From positions 108,331,670-108,395,669 of the forward strand of contig CM065801.1 in NCBI GenBank assembly GCA_033398695.1: a stretch of 64,000 nucleotides of DNA, in the 5' to 3' direction. The translations under genes and the position numbers were made by a program. The DNA is from Orobanche coerulescens. Its lineage: Eukaryota > Streptophyta > Magnoliopsida > Lamiales > Orobanchaceae. The notes under the pieces are model-generated. The model had not been told where the DNA came from. It saw only the letters and a program-made list of their open reading frames with translations, and ran no database searches. This document shows, piece after piece, positions 44,907 through 57,624 of the stretch. Positions within the stretch are counted from its first letter, which is position 1. Every line of letters begins with the position of its first letter.

Positions 44907-47836
44907 TGTAATATCCGCAATTTCCGATTTTTCGGTAAATTTCTTTTTCAGTGAGTCCGCTTTTGACGACTCGCTCATGACCGTTTCGTCATTTCGAGAA
45001 TGATTAATTCTGGACTTTTTGTCATCCGTGTAATACCCGGTTGTAATTCATTCGTTTTCATTCAGTAATTATCAGTCTGTAATTGTCACTCAGTGTATTT
45101 TCACTCAATTATAATCATTCATCAATCATGTTCATTCACCGTGTTCACCGTTCGGAAAAACTTCGAGTTGTGTATCATTATTGTTCATTGTTTCAACTTT
45201 CCTCTTATGAGTTCGACTTTGTTAGATCACCATTAATTTTTGGTAACTCCAAAAATTCTAAATCCTAACAATATTATAGAGCATCAAATTAGCTTTCCAA
45301 TGGTTCAAACGGTAAGTCAATCGGAGTCCGGACGAGAGAGTTATGGTCGTTTTAGCTCACCCGCTCATTTGGCGATCCGCTGACCGGACTCGGCCGTGTC
45401 GCACGCTGGCCGTGCCGTACTCGTCCGGATAAGCCGGTAGCGTCGCGAGAGGCCCGACCGTGTTCGAGGACACGGTCGAGTCAATGCCGGCGCCCCTTGG
45501 CGACACGACCGTGTCATGCAGGACGGTCGAGTCCTTGCTGCCGGCCGGTGCGCGCCACGACCGTGTCATGTCGGACACGGTCGAGTCTGTCACTATTTAA
45601 GGCACAGCGGCGTATTTTTGCTTGATTTCTCATTCCTTTTCTTCCGTTCGCGGTCAGGTGTATACATCATGGAGACATGATGTTGTTCTTTCAATCCATG
45701 AAGTTTTGAGGCTCATATCATCAATCATCCGTCCTATAACATCCTTGATCCAAATAATCAAGGCAAGTTTTCTTAAAATCTAGTTTTGGGGATTTTGCTC
45801 GATTTGTCCGTTTAATCCGTTTTAACTCAGAATAGTGATGTATTTATGATTGTTAAACATTATTATGTCGAATTCCTTGCTGTTCCTCGGTTGAATCGCC
45901 GAGGATTTGTCGTTTTCTTGAGTTTCTTATCGACGCCTTGAAGGTGTCCGATAAAATGTCACAAAGAGGTCGAGCGTTCTACGATTATTATTCCTCGTTC
46001 GTTCGTTAATTTATTGATGGTATGATGTTAGGGTCAGATTTCTCGCAAAGAATTCGAGTCGGAACCCTTCCGTTCGTCGTTTTCTTCAAGATTTTCGATC
46101 GTGGGTGTATTCATTGTCTTCGCCGGAGAATCGTAGGTGTTCGAGGTGTCCCGACTGATCCGTGATTGTGGGAGTGTCCGGTATCGATTATCGAGGCAAG
46201 TATCTTGCCCATACATTACGTGTTTTGTGGATATAATGGTTGTTAATCGTCGATATGTGCTAAATAAATATTCATAACCATCTTTCTCAAAAGTATCGGT
46301 ATATTTACCAACAAGGTTTTCTTAAAGACGACTTGTGTGTTCCGAGAATTAATATGCTTAATTGAATACGTGTATTAATGTTGAGTATAAGATCGTAATA
46401 CTTTCGTGTGATGCCATTGTGTGTGATTACGTTGTCGGTAAGTTTTGAAGTTTAGTCCTTTGTTAAAGCTGTACGTGGAGACATGTGATTATCGATGAAT
46501 TATGTGAATTTATGTGATATTGGTTGTGCCGTTCGGTGCTGTTGGAATAGTGTGCTTTCTTGTTGATAGTATTAGTTATGGGTTATGAGTATATGTTGGA
46601 TGAACTGGCCATTCTAGTAAGGTACCTCGACTATATATACTGTGATTGACCTTCGAGGTTTGTGGTTTGCAACTGTGATTTTGAAACGTGTGTGTGTTGT
46701 TCCTTCCACCCGGAGTGTCCGACGGGATGTCTGGGGGTCGATACTAAGGGGTACGGCCACGGAAGTGGACTTGGGTGCGTGTGTGGATGAACTTCCACCC
46801 GGAGTGTCCGACGGGATGTCTGGGGGTCGATACTAAGGGGTACGGCCGCGGAAGTGGTTTCCCACCGGAGTGTCCGACGGGATGTCCGGGGTCGATACTA
46901 AGGGGTACGGCCGCGGGTTACCGCCAGGTTTTCATCTTGAGGATGACGTCGATGTTATCGTTAATTGTGATATTGTCCGGAGTATCACAATGCTTTGTGC
47001 TCGGGGTTGAGAGACATTGTATATCGAGTCTTGGTGCTTGGCTAGAATGGCATAGGATTAATGTGTTATGTGTAATGTGTCCTTGTAAGTGATTTGAAGT
47101 GGATGATCGGGTCGTGGACCTGTGTTTTGTGACCGGAATGGTTGGGTCGTGGACCCGTGTTTTGTTAAACGGATTTGTATTTTGAAAAATGAACTTTGGG
47201 TGTGACCCTAAATGGCTTCGAGGAACTTTAGAATTTTTCAATTTCTAACGTTTTTAAAACTCCGAGATTTGGAAATGTTTTCAAAGTGCTTACTTACTTC
47301 GTTTCTACTTTCAAGACTTGAACTATTTTTTTAACTAAATATACCTCGGGAAGTATGTCGTTGTATTCTCGGAATGTGTTGTGTATGGCTCGTATTTGCA
47401 CTTTATACTTGCACTAGCGAAACAGTGGAGTTTGCTAACCCCAGAATGTCGGGGGTGGATATCTGTATTGTGTCCAGGTACATGCAGGTTGTCGGGAGCA
47501 AGACACTGGATCGGCACGAGGGATGATGAAAGACGAATGATACTAATCACACGAAGGCCAGTTTTGACTTCAGTTAGTCGGAGTCCATTGTATTGTCTTT
47601 TCCGCTGTCTTATTGTTCGTCGTTGCAAGTATTTTACCCTTGCATGTGTATGAGTCTGGATGAGTTTATGTATTTTGATTTGTAAGTCAGTGATGGAAGA
47701 CCAAATCGGTCTATTGATTCGTTATTTTGATTCATCAGTATGTAATGTAATGTGTTGTGTTGATGTCTAGCCTGGTGGATCCTCACGGAGAGGGTCTGCG
47801 GCGTGTAATACTCTCGTTTGATCTGGGGGTGTTACA
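44907..47836 (+). repeat. 3' LTR of B
   Basis: Begins TGTAATATCC after a typical polypurine tract (44872-44906) and matches 29313-32257. Differences are concentrated in the palindrome array (45391-45590) and in G/C runs near 46860-47230. Confidence 0.9.
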
Positions 47837-47841
47837 GGGTC

Positions 47842-50590
47842 AAGTAGGGTCTGTTGAGTTTTGTCTCGTCAGATTTTGTCTGACTGAGTCGTGTCGCGAC
47901 GCGTCGTCTGAGTTTGTTGGTCGTGATTTGTATCGTGGGGCGATCATCATCTTCGTGCGACCTGTGGATGTAAGTCTCTGTTCTTTGTGTTGTGCCTCGT
48001 GTGGCACGAGCTATTTTTATGATTATTTGTTAAGTGACGGAATCCTCTTATGGATTTTGATTTCTTGATATATGGTTATTTGACCCTCATATTTCGTTCA
48101 TATGAGGAATAGTGTTGCTGGATTGTGCATGATTGACTTTATTTCTTTTATCCGCTGCGTGAGTTCTTTTGTAATGGCTTTCGGTATTTTACCGACTGAG
48201 TTTATTTCGAAAACCGATTCCCTTAACCGAGTTTTTGGCATTATGGCCTTGATCGTTTTGGCGAAATTCTTATGACGGTATTTAGTATTTTGTAAATGGC
48301 TTTTGTGAGTTTTTGAAATATAACCGTCATCGGCCTTTTTGGCATTTTTGTAAATAGTTTTTATCCTGGTGGGTTCCCGCGCGGGACCCACGGCGCTATA
48401 ATGTTCCGTGTAATTACCTGAAATTTTTGGGCATTCTAGCCCATTGAATTATCTTTGAAAACCTTGAGTATCTTAGAGAATAAATTTCGAGACGTACTTT
48501 TAAAATGAATTATTTTCTCGTGGTACATCCAAGGTGCCACAATATGTTTCAAAATTCTTCTACCTCGAGGACCAAAATGTTTTGAGATAATTTCAATGTT
48601 TTAGAAACACTTTTACTTAGACCCGAGGGTCGAATATTCTGAAAGTTTTTCACTAAGAGAAAGTGTCCTCATTTTTATCAAATGCGAAATGGTTCTCCAA
48701 AGTCTCGATAACGATGTTTCACGTTTGTACTTTTTGAAAATTTTACTCAAGATCAACTGGTGTTTCCAAACTATTTTCAAAAGGTGGTTTTCGTTTTTAA
48801 AACCCATCATTTCCTGCTTGTGGTCGGAGAAGGTGTGTATGATGTTGGTATTGTTGTTAGGGTGTTAGCCCTCCGAATTGGGATTGAATTGGTGGTGTGA
48901 ACGTTGAGTCGTTCGCCACGCATATGTTTTGTTAGCCCTTTGTGGGAGGTGTGATGACGATCTTTAATGTTGTCATTTCGTGGTGGCTTGCGTGTTATCG
49001 CACTTGTGTGAGCTGTTAAAGCTTGGGTTTGTACGTTTGTGTACATGTGTGATTGTTTCATGATGTTTGTAATTATGTGCTGGTTATTGTTCGGGCCGTC
49101 GAGATCGCCGAACGATACTGTCGTTACTGTAGTGTTTGTGTGTGTATTACTTTACGATGGAAATCGTTGTATATGATACGTGTTATGATTCCTTGTTGTG
49201 CTGAGTTGGCATCTCCGCTATTTTGTTTTGCGACGTTATGCCCCATTATATCTAGCATTTGTATTTTCGGTACGTCGAGCCGAGGCGTTTCAACCATGAT
49301 GTGCCGGGACATGCACGTGTAAATTGTCCTTCTCGTCAGTAACGCTTTTCAAGTGTGGACCCGAGAGACACAGGATCCAGTTTTGCGAGTTGGGTTCCGA
49401 GTCTTTCGGGGCGCGAACATCAGTACAGATATGAGGATCGGCTCTGAGAGGTCCATGGGAGATGTTTCTGTCGTTTGCTTCTTGTGTTGTCACCTTACTC
49501 CCGTTGTTGTGAGTTGCGGGAACGACATTTCTTTTATAAGAGGTCGAATGTAATGCCCGTATCATCTTTGACTTCCGCATTTTCTCTCCCTCAAGTCTAT
49601 CAACTCGCTCGTGTTCGTTGATACTTTCTGAACTTGTTCTGTATTTTAGTTTCGTCGTTCGAACGAGCTGTGATCTTGTTTTGGGTCGATCTGGTTATCG
49701 CTGTGACCTTTCCGAGTCCGGTTCAATTCTTGTGAACCTTGTTCGGAAGTAACATCTTTTGATTCTACTAGTTCTTTTATTCGAAGTGGATCGGATTTTG
49801 AACTTCTGTATTTTCGACTCTGTCGACTCGTTTATGTTCGTTGATATTTTCTGAGCTTGTCCTGCCCCTTGCTTTTGCTGATCGAACGAGTGTGGTATTG
49901 TTTCGGAATAACTCGTTTATTGTTGTGACTTTTCAATTGCTATTCCCTTTCCTGTGGATCTCATGTGAATGCACATCCTGTTGTTTTAACCAGATCATAT
50001 ATTGTCTCGAGTCGAGATGTGAACCTTGGAGTTGTTGTTTGAATTTTATTGTTCTTCGTGATTCGAACATGATTGCTCGATTTTTGTTGTCTCGATCGTT
50101 GTGGTTCGATCGTTTGATTGTTCGGTTTTTGTTGATCTCATTTCGTGATTGTTGAACGTCCAAGCTCCTTCGTAATTCCCTTAAGTTCGGGAAATTAGTC
50201 TCGTTTTCGATCTTCCAACCCTTGGGCAGTGGAATTCCGTATTTGTTCAGCGATTGGCTCGCATTTTGATTGATGTACCATTGGGTTGGTCAATCATATT
50301 GGTTTTCATTCGGTGTGTTTTGTGATTATTCGGAAAATTGACCTCACTATATTATCCGTTTGATGACGCTTGTCACTTGTTGGTTTTGTTATATCCCTAA
50401 CGGCGACGTTGTGTTGGTCGTCGTGGAGCGTGTTTTCACGCCGTATATTCCTTTGTGTTGCTTGTAACGTTTCGCCGTTGGGCGTAAATTACGCATTTCT
50501 TGTGTATCTTGTTGAGTCTTCCTGGAGGGATATCGCTTCTCCCTACTTGTTTTATGTTTCGGGACGAAACTTCTTTTAAGGAGGGTAGTG
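47842..50590. other. Non-coding interior of A
   Basis: No gag or pol. A fossil polypurine tract plus TGTAATGCCC start lies at about 49512-49560, a roughly 240-bp duplicated segment at about 49563 and 49803, and the conserved ~320-bp 3' domain ends at TTTCGGGACGAAAC (50558). Confidence 0.65.
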
Positions 50591-52477
50591 TGTAATACCC
50601 GTAATTTCGATTTCTGGTAATTTCTTTTTTTTCAACGAAAGTCCGTTTTGACGGCTTTCTCATGACCATTTCCTCATTCCGAGAATGATTAATTCTGCAC
50701 TTTTTGTCATCCGAGTTCGTTTCGGTATCATTTTGTTGAATTTCGTGTTCTTAAGCGATTTTTCCGCACTTGAGCTCGATTCTTGCGAATCTCATCCGAA
50801 ACTATTGTTTCGAGTTTCTTGTAAGTTCATTTAATGTTATTATTCATGTTTCGAGCTTCGGCTTGGTGTTTCGATCATGTAAAGTGTATTTCGGACGTTT
50901 TGGGCCATTTTAGTAATTTCCCAAAGTTTGGGGTAATTAATTTCTGTTGTCGAATTTCTAGCCTTCGGGTGGTCGGAATCGTGTGTTCTCTAAGTGCTCA
51001 AATTCGTCTTTGCGAGTACTTCGTAACCGTATCTTCGATTCATATTCAGGTTCGGGTTTCGGGGTCATCTGGGCCGTCGGAGTTGGCCACGGCCGAGTCA
51101 TGGTCGGGCATCTTGGGGCCAGGCCACACCTTGCCGAGTAACGTACGTAAGTATCCGGCAGTTATGGCCGTAAGGCCTATTATGTACGTAAGGCCTGGAC
51201 GGTAACATACGAAACAATGCCGGCAGAATTGGACAGTGAGTTCGGCCATGGCCGGCTACGTACGTAAGCCCATGGCCGGTTACGTACGTAACACTGCTGG
51301 CAGTGTCTGGCTATATAAGGCCTGGGCACGGGTCACTCGGCCATTTCCACTTTTCTTCTTCATTTTTCGCGATCCTACGATAGAAATCGATGGTTTTGAT
51401 CGGAGATCAGTAATACATCAGTTGGGAAGCTTGCATCATGATTATTATCATCATCTAATCCATGTTCTTCGACCGAATCAAGGTATTTTGGCTTGAACCC
51501 TTATTTTTGAAGATTTTGGGGATTTTCCTTTTGATTTCTATTCCAATCCATTTCTGTTCAATTAATTGTTGTATAAACGTTGTTTTGAACATGTTCTACG
51601 GATTGGATACTCATATCTTTGATTCGTTCGACCCGAGGGGTGATTTATTTATTCTTGGAGGGTCTCGAACATTTAATGTTCGATTAAATGCCCGAATGAG
51701 TTCCCTTTGTTAGTTTGTTGGGATTTCCGTTGTTTTTGTAACACCCCCTAAACCATATGGGAATATTACACGCCGTACACCCTTTCCACAAGGATCTACC
51801 AGGCTAAACATCCATAAACAACCAAATGCTTGCCCGGCCAGGGTCAAACAATATAATAATGCAGACCGTAAGGTCACTTACACATAAACACACCAACCGA
51901 TGAGGTCACACAACTCTATCAACAGAACTGACTAACAACATTACCCACACAGGGGTCGAAACACAATACAGCGGAAGACTGAATCAATTCTAATAATACA
52001 ACCAAACTCTACCAGCTCTCGACTCTTTGATTAGTATCGCAGCTTGTCATCCCCTTGTGCTAATCCTGTGACTGCTTCCCTGAACCTGCATGTACCTGGA
52101 CGCAGAACAGACATCCACTCCCCGATTACTCGGGGGTTAGTAAAACTCCACTGTTTTACTAGTGCAAGTATAAAACGATACGAAATGCAACAAGTAAATA
52201 GCAACTATGAATTTAATATGGAAATAAATTACCAAATGTTTCCGAGAAGTTTTATTAATTTTGAACTCAAGAAAGAGATATTTGAAAAGGAACAGATCAT
52301 CTCGGGGATTTTTAAAGCAGAACTTCTTTTGGACCTCGAGTCCCAATTTACAAAGCCTTTTCGAAAACATTAGGGCCTTAGCCCGATTCTCTTTTCAAAA
52401 CACAATAGATGAGATATCATTATGGGTCCGAGACCCGTATTTAAAATGTTACCCAAACAAGCACTATAACACGATCA

Positions 52478-52800
52478 TTGTTCGTACACATCATGTACCG
52501 AACTCCGGAGGCCTCGACGGACCTTACCCGGACCGCACACATTGTTCGTACACATCATGTACCGAACTCCGGAGGCCTCGACGGACCCTACCCGGCCACA
52601 AACATCATTCCTACACATCATGTACCGAACTCCAGAGGCCTCGTCAGACCCTACCTGGATCACACACCTTGTCCGTACACATCATGTACCGAACTCCAGA
52701 GGCCTCGTCAGACCCTACCTGGATCACACACCTTGTTCGTGCACATCATGTACCGAACTCCAGAGGCCTCGTCAAACCCTACCTGGAACACACACATCAT
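52478..52800 (-). repeat. Five-unit 64-bp tandem repeat (E LTR)
   Basis: TCATGTACCGAACTCC recurs at 52491, 52555, 52618, 52682 and 52746. Each unit contains GGCCTCG(A/T)C(G/A)GACC, related to the GTCCGACGGG block of A, B and D. The same array is at about 55613-55935 in the other LTR. Confidence 0.85.
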
Positions 52801-53753
52801 ATCGACACGACATAACTCATAATCATCAAATGTCAAGCCATTCCACATTACACCGAAATGTACAATCAAGTATGTAAACCAAGACAACACACACATATGT
52901 AAACCAAGACAACACACACATCATAATCAACACAACAACTCAACAATGACCGACCACGCCCGGCACAAACTTAGATGATTTGCACATCCAACATGATTCC
53001 CAAAATAATAACTAAGTGAAGGTATCATCGTTACCATCAATTGTTCGTAATAATCAATTCATACGAAGTATATACATGAAAGTAAACCAATGCATCACAA
53101 CCATAATACGACGTCCCTATTCACAAGACACAAATCGTATAGTAAAATACTTGCCTTAATAACCGCTACCGAATACTCCGAGGAACACGATTCGACCAGG
53201 AAGCTCGGACCCCGAAAAAGACAATGAACGGAAGGGTTCCGACTCGAGTTCTTCACAAGAATTTCGTCCCTAAGTCATGCCAATGATAAATCAATAATCG
53301 TACGATGGATAATAATCATACAACGCCCAATCCCCCCTCTAAGACCTTTTGTCAGACACCTTCAAGGCGTTGACTAAGAACTCGACCAAAACAACGAATC
53401 GAAACGATCCAACCATGGAATAACAAGGAAAATGATAGAATACATCTAAATAATCATCAATACATCACAAATCTAAGTTCTTACGGTTAAATCGGACAAA
53501 ACGAACAAAAACCCCCAATTCACCCAAAAGTAGGGTTTCAAGAATTTACCTTGGATTAATGATGAAGAACAATTGTTGGTGTTATTAATCCACACCAAGA
53601 ACTTGAAGGATATGAAGTTCTCTGGGATTGATGATGCAAAAACGCCCAAAATTGCCCACAAGATCGCCCAAGAGGAGGAGGAGGAATGAAGGAAGAGATG
53701 AAATGAGCATTCATCTCACAAAATCCGCACAAAGAGGCTGTTCTGGATTGTGT

Positions 53754-53782
53754 GCCGCGGCCCAGCCTAAGTGTGCCGCGGC
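53754..53782 (-). promoter_or_regulatory. GCCGCGGC palindrome pair (E LTR)
   Basis: Cores at 53754 and 53775, 21 bp apart; the sister LTR has 56886 and 56907, also 21 bp. This looks like a single-pair version of the F/D array. No clear TATA follows. Confidence 0.65.
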
Positions 53783-54492
53783 TCACGATACAGGCTGCTC
53801 GGCCAAAACTGGAAAATGAGTGTCTGAGCTATTTCGACCATAACACTCTCGTCCGGACTCCGATTGACTTACCGTTTGAACAATTGGAAAGCTAACTTGA
53901 TGCTCTATAATATTGAAAAGATTCAAAATCTTTGGAGTTTCCAAGAATTTATGGTGATTTTACAAAGTCGAACTCATGCTTGGAAAAGTCGTTTAATAAC
54001 ATTGAATTCAAGAAAACGACACCGAAACCCGAACCTGAATACGAATCGAAGATACGGTTACGAAGTACTCGCAAAGATGAATCTAAAAGCTAAGAGAACA
54101 CACGATTCCGACCACCCGAAGGCTCGAAATTCGACAACCGAAGTAATTACCCCAAACTTTGGGAAACTACGAAAACGGCCCAAAACGTCCGAAAATCACG
54201 ATACGTGATCGAATAACCAAACTGAAGTTCACAACACGTCTAACAAAGTTAAACGGACTTACGGGAAACTCGAAACAGTAATTTGGAACGAGATTCACAA
54301 GAATCGAACTCGAGTGCGGAAAAGTCGTTAAGAAACACGGAACTCAACAAAAGAATACCGAAACGAACTCAGATGACAAAAAGTGCAGAATTAATCATTC
54401 TCATAATGATGAGACGGTCCCAAGCGAGTTGTCGAAACGGACTTCCGCCGAAAAAAGAAAATTACCGGAAATCCGAAATTGCGGATATTACA

Positions 54493-54871
54493 TTCTACCC
54501 TCCTTAAAAGAAGTTTCGTCCCGAAACATAAATCAAGTAGGGAGAAGCAATATCCCACCAGAAAAACTCAACGAGATATACAAGAACCGAAAAAAAATCG
54601 CGCCCAACGGCGAAACATTACAAGCAACGCGAAAGAACATACAACGTGAAAACACGCCCCACGACGACCATAACAACGCCACCGGCAATGATTCAAAACA
54701 ATAACGAGCAATTAACGACGCATCACATGCACACATTTAATCAAAGAAACGCAAGTGACAACAAGTCGCACCCGACCACAACGACTAGGCGGTAGAAACA
54801 AATATAGTATTATGATAGAATTCACTCCGGTTCTCGTCAACAAGAAAATGTCCGACGTCAAGACACATAAA
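54493..54871 (-). other. 379-bp interior of E
   Basis: Minus strand from the 5' LTR: a sequence that does not match the Met PBS, then the 3' domain shared with A and B (GGTCGTCGTGGGGCGTG, TGTTTCGCCGTTGGGCG), then the polypurine tract at 54493-54527. Confidence 0.7.
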
Positions 54872-57624
54872 TGTAACACCCCCAAAACCGTATGGGAATA
54901 TTACACGCCGTAGACCCTTTCCACAAGTATCTACCAGGCTAAACATCCATAAACAACCAAATGCTTGCCCGGCTAGGGTTAAACAATATAATAATACAGA
55001 CCGTAAGGTCACTTACACATAAACACACAGACTGATGAGGTCACACAGCTCTATCAACAGAACTGACTAACAAAATTACCCACACAGGGGTCGAAACACA
55101 ATACAACGGAAGACTGAATCAATTCTAATAATACAACCAAACTCTACCAACTCTCGACTCTTTGATTAGTATCACAGCTTGTCATCCCCTTGTGCCAATC
55201 CTGTGACTGCTTCCCTGAACCTGCATGTACCTGGACGCAGAACAGACATCCACCCCCCGATTACTCGGGGGTTAGTAAAACTCCACTGTTTTACTAGTGC
55301 AAGTATAAAACGATACGAAATGCAACAAGTAAATAGCAACTACGAATTTAATATGGAAATAAATTATCAAATGCTCCCGAGAAGTTTTATTAATTTTGAA
55401 CTCAAGAAAGAGATATTTGAAAAGAAACACATCATCTCGGGGATTTTTAAAGCAGAACTTCTTTTGGACCTCGAGTCCCAATTTACAAAGCCTTTTCGAA
55501 AACATTAGGGCCTTAGCCTGATTTTCTTTTCAAAACACAATAGATGAGATATCATTATGGGTCCGAGACCCGTATTTAAAATGTTACCCAAACGAGCACT
55601 ATAACACGATCATTGTTCATATACATCATGTACCGAACTCCGGAGGCCTCGACGGACCTTACCCGGACCGCACACATTGTTCGTATACATCATGTACCGA
55701 ACTCCGGAGGCCTCGACGGACCCTACCCGGCCACAAACATCATTCGTACACATCATGTACCGAACTCCAGAGGCCTCGTCAGACCCTACCTGGATCACAC
55801 ACCTTGTCCGTACACATCATGTACCGAACTCCAGAGGCCTCGTCAGACCCTACCTGGATCACACACCTTGTTCGTACACATCATGTACCGAACTCCAGAG
55901 GCCTCGTCAGACCCTACCTGGAACACACACATCATATCGACACGACACAACTCATAATCATCAAATGTCAAGCCATTCCACATTACACCGAAATGTACAA
56001 TCAAGTATGTAAACCAAGACAACACACACATATGTAAACCAAGACAACACACACATCATAATCAACACAACAACTCAACAATGACCGACCACGCCCGGCA
56101 CAAACTTAGATGATTTGCACATCCAACACGATTCCCAAAATGTTAACTAAGTGAAGGTATCATCGTTACCATCAATTGTTCGTAATAATCAATTCATACG
56201 AAGTATATACACGAAAGTAAACCAATGCATCACAACCATAATACGACGTACCTATTCACAAGACACAAATCGTATAGTAAAATACTTGCCTTAATAACCG
56301 CTACCGAATACTCCGAAGAACACGATTCGACCGGGAAGCTCGGACCCCGAAAAAGACAACGAACGGAAGGGTTCCGACTCGAGTTCTTCACAAGAATTTC
56401 GTCCCAAAGTCATGCCAATGATAAATCAATAATCGTACGATGGATAATAATCATACAACGCCCAATCCCCCCTCGAAGACCTTTTGTCGGACACCTTCAA
56501 GGCGTTGACTAATAACTCGACCAAAACAACGAATCGAAACGATCCAACCATGGAATAACAAGGAAAATGATAGAATACATCTAAATAATCATCAATACAT
56601 CACAAATCTAAGTTCTTACGGTTAAATCGGGCAAAACGAACAAAAATCCCCAATTCACCCAAAAGTAGGGTTTCAAGAATTTACCTTGGATTAATGATGA
56701 AGAACAATTGTTGGTGTTATTAATCCACACCAAGAACTTGAAGAATATGAAGTTCTCTGGGATTGATGATGCAAAAACGCCCAAAATTGCCCACAAGATC
56801 GCCCAAGAGGAGGAGGAATGAAGGAAGAGATGAAATGAGCATTCATCTCACAAAATCCACACAAATAGGCTGTTCTGGACTGTGTGCCGCGGCCCATCCT
56901 AAGTGTGCCGCGGCGCACGGTACAGGCTGCTCGGCCAAAACTGGAAAATGAGTGTCTGAGCTATTTCGACCATAACTCTCTCGTCCGGACTCCGATTGAC
57001 TCACCGTTTGAACCATTGGAAAGCTAACTTGATGCTCTATAATATTGAAAAGATTCAAAATCTTTGGAGTTTCCAAGAATTTATGGTGATTTTACAAAGT
57101 CGAACTCATACTTGGAAAAGTCGTTTAATAACATTGAACTCAAGAAAACGACACCAAAACCCGAACCTGAATATGAATCGAAGATACGGTTACGAAGTAC
57201 TCGAAAATACGAATCTAAAAGCTAAGATAACACACGATTCCGACCACCCGAAGGCTCAAAATTTGACAACCGAAGTAATTACCCCAAACTTTGGGAAATT
57301 ACAAAAACGGCCCAAAATGTCCGAAAATCACGATACGTGATCGAATAACCAAACCGAAGTTTAAAACACGTCTAACAAAGTTAAGCGGACTTACGGGAAA
57401 CTCGAAACAGTAATTTCGAACGAGATTCACAAGAATCGAACTCGAGTGCGGAAAAGTCGTTAAGAAACACGGAACTCAACAAAAGAATACCGAAACGAAC
57501 TCAGATGACAAAAAGTGCAGAATTAATCATTCTCATAATGATGAGACGGTCCCAAGAGAGTCGTCGAAACGGACTTCCGCCGAAAAAAGAAAATTACCAG
57601 AAATCCGAAATTGCGGATATTACA
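54872..57624 (-). repeat. 5' LTR of E
   Basis: Near-identical to the other E LTR, including the five-unit repeat and the palindrome pair. Confidence 0.88.

Larger units (their letters stand above)
29313..47836 (+). mobile_element. LTR retrotransposon B (non-coding interior)
   Basis: Target duplication gggtc at 29308-29312 and 47837-47841. LTRs 29313-32257 and 44907-47836 are nearly identical outside the palindrome array. The interior, after removing C, is about 2.7 kb with no gag or pol. It begins with the same leader as A (RTCTGACTGA, then GTGTCGCGACGCGTCGT), so A and B are sister LARD families. Confidence 0.9.
51737..54492 (-). repeat. 3' LTR of E
   Basis: Holds the terminal stem (51775-51800), twin hairpin (52120-52160), five tandem 64-bp units (52478-52800) and a palindrome pair (53754, 53775). 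Minus-strand start TGTAATATCCGC. Confidence 0.88.
51737..57624 (-). mobile_element. LTR retrotransposon E, minimal interior, minus strand
   Basis: Target duplication gtttt at 51732-51736 and 57625-57629. Two 2.75-kb LTRs (51737-54492 and 54872-57624) enclose only 379 bp. A polypurine tract is present; no usual PBS is visible. Confidence 0.9.

Noticed and set aside
52261..52877. Repeat-rich reading frames with HIMYRTPEAS units (also 55613-56037)
   Set aside because: They are the five-unit 64-bp LTR repeat read as protein, open in several frames; no evidence of a gene.
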